From Wenzhouxiangella sp. AB-CW3 (GTDB lineage Bacteria > Pseudomonadota > Gammaproteobacteria > Xanthomonadales > Wenzhouxiangellaceae), in assembly GCF_014725735.1 (NCBI RefSeq), contig NZ_CP061368.1, forward strand, positions 1,069,225 to 1,133,224: 64,000 bases of DNA, written 5' to 3'. Positions 63,136 through 64,000 of the stretch are shown one piece after another. Made by a program: the position numbers and the translations under genes. Below the pieces are notes generated by a model that was not told where the DNA came from, ran no database searches, and saw nothing but the letters and a program-made list of their open reading frames with translations. How positions within the stretch are numbered: the stretch's first letter is position 1; each line of letters begins with the position of its first letter.

Positions 63136-63256
63136 GGCGCCTTTCCGCCTCTTCCCTTCATTGACAGAGTCAGGTAAAATTGCGGGTTTGCCGATTCAGC
63201 AAGTTTCAGCAGTGCCGGGGCCGAAGTGGCTTCGGGGCTCATTTTCAGGAGAGAAC

Positions 63257-63514
63257 ATGGTCAAGATTCGTCTCAGCCGGGGTGGCGCCAAGAAGCAGCC
63301 CTTCTATCACATCGTGGTGACCGACAGCCGCAACTCGCGCGACGGCCGCAACATCGAACGTCTGGGGTTCTTCAACCCGGTCGCTCGTGGTCAGGATGAG
63401 CGCCTGCGCCTGGATACCGATCGCGTCGACCACTGGGTCAAGCAGGGCGCGCAGGTTTCCGAGCGCGTCAGCAAGCTGGTGATCGAGGCGCGCAAGGCCC
63501 AGCAGGCTGCGTAA
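63257..63514 (+). CDS. rpsP: Ribosomal protein bS16
   Basis: The 85-residue 30S protein begins [20 protein letters not shown], the classic bS16 N-terminus, and contains [16 protein letters not shown] 63257 follows AGGAGA. Its stop overlaps the rimM start by one base (TAATG). Confidence 0.98.
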   Translation: MVKIRLSRGGAKKQPFYHIVVTDSRNSRDGRNIERLGFFNPVARGQDERLRLDTDRVDHWVKQGAQVSERVSKLVIEARKAQQAA

Positions 63515-64000
63515 TGGACGGCCCGCGGTCGTCGGAGCCGGTCGTCGTCGGCCGCTTCAACGGACCGTGGGGCGTACAGGGCTGGGTGCGAGTCTTCTCC
63601 CATACCCGGCCCCCGGCCGCCATCTTCGACTACGGCCCCTGGCTGGCCGAAGACGGCACTGAAGTGGTGGTCGAGGACTGGCGCAAGGCCGGTCCCAGGC
63701 TGGTCGCGCGCCTAAGCGGTATCTCCACGCCGGAACAGGCCGCGGCCCTGGGTCGCTCGAACATCCGGGTGGCCCGCTCCGAGTTGCCCGAGTCCACTCC
63801 CGGACACTACTACTGGCATGACCTGATCGGGCTGGAGGTCTACAACCTCCAGCAGCACCACTTTGGCCAGGTGGCCGCCCTGATCGAAACCGGCGCTCAC
63901 GATGTGCTCGATGTCCGTGGCGGAACCCGCGATACGATCCTCATCCCCTTCGTCATCGATGAATTCGTGCGGGAGGTCGATCTCGACCAGAGTAGGATCG
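63514..64000 (+). CDS. rimM: 16S rRNA processing protein RimM (partial, runs off the window)
   Basis: From ATG 63514 the frame is open to the window end (162 codons). It contains the RimM N-terminal barrel (VVVGRFNGPWGVQGWVRVFS) and the PRC-barrel part (YYWHDLIGLEVYN, then LIPFVIDEFVREVDLD). RimM helps mature the 30S head and binds uS19. It is coupled to rpsP by a one-base overlap; trmD and rplS would be expected next. Confidence 0.95.
   Translation, partial: MDGPRSSEPVVVGRFNGPWGVQGWVRVFSHTRPPAAIFDYGPWLAEDGTEVVVEDWRKAGPRLVARLSGISTPEQAAALGRSNIRVARSELPESTPGHYYWHDLIGLEVYNLQQHHFGQVAALIETGAHDVLDVRGGTRDTILIPFVIDEFVREVDLDQSRI

Overview
The window is a chromosomal segment of a GC-rich Gammaproteobacterium. 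The main evidence is gene order and family: a thrA-thrB-thrC operon, an rpoE-mucA-mucB-rseC-mucD block running into lepA-lepB-DUF4845-rnc-era-recO-pdxJ, an ffh-rpsP-rimM operon, type IV pilins with a sigma-54 promoter, and mucABCD-style stress genes. This layout is typical of the Xanthomonadales/Chromatiales/Pseudomonas side of the class. A Wenzhouxiangella-like lineage is my best guess, but it is an inference.

Layout. 1-3,345: a visibly AT-richer block with a DUF354 protein, a flippase-like membrane protein and a sulfotransferase, probably the tail of a surface-glycan locus. 3,346-8,350: two convergent paralogous GT-C-type membrane proteins and two tandem type IV pilins; one GT-C gene lies directly downstream of the pilins. 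8,425-9,680: an intact IS3-family insertion sequence with 3-bp target duplication, inserted just upstream of the pilin sigma-54 promoter. 9,893-14,620: a large membrane/spermidine-synthase fusion and two tandem membrane-anchored metzincin-like peptidases. 14,852-20,118: two c-di-GMP signalling proteins. 20,177-27,421: a GntP-type permease, the threonine operon and a YeiH-type transporter. 27,529-34,728: S9 peptidase, rpoH, bestrophin-like channel, LysR regulator, pirin and SohB. 34,894-38,266: an oxidoreductase/aminotransferase pair resembling GnnA/GnnB, and a thioredoxin-DsbD-like fusion. 38,277-38,920: tRNA-Arg(ACG) followed by 180-bp tandem repeats, with a dispersed repeat upstream. 39,037-44,790: SLAC1-like protein, cupin, KDPG aldolase, murB, pyrD, aldehyde dehydrogenase. 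45,121-58,270: envelope-stress and translation/RNA/GTPase housekeeping genes, a REC-Hpt protein and a YdbH/AsmA-like protein. 58,287-59,585: heptamer repeats and seven 172-bp tandem repeats. 59,589-64,000: corB-like, ypjD-like, ffh, rpsP and the start of rimM.

Functional themes are envelope maintenance (RpoE/Muc system, LepB, SohB, MurB, possible modified lipid A), stress sigma factors (RpoH, RpoE), threonine biosynthesis and signal-recognition/ribosome assembly. The most unusual content is in the intergenic DNA. It includes a tRNA-linked 180-bp repeat whose units each end in the last 19 nt of the tRNA, a perfectly periodic 172-bp array with a dispersed single copy, heptanucleotide arrays sharing an A(A/G)GT core, and an IS element splitting the presumptive pilin enhancer.
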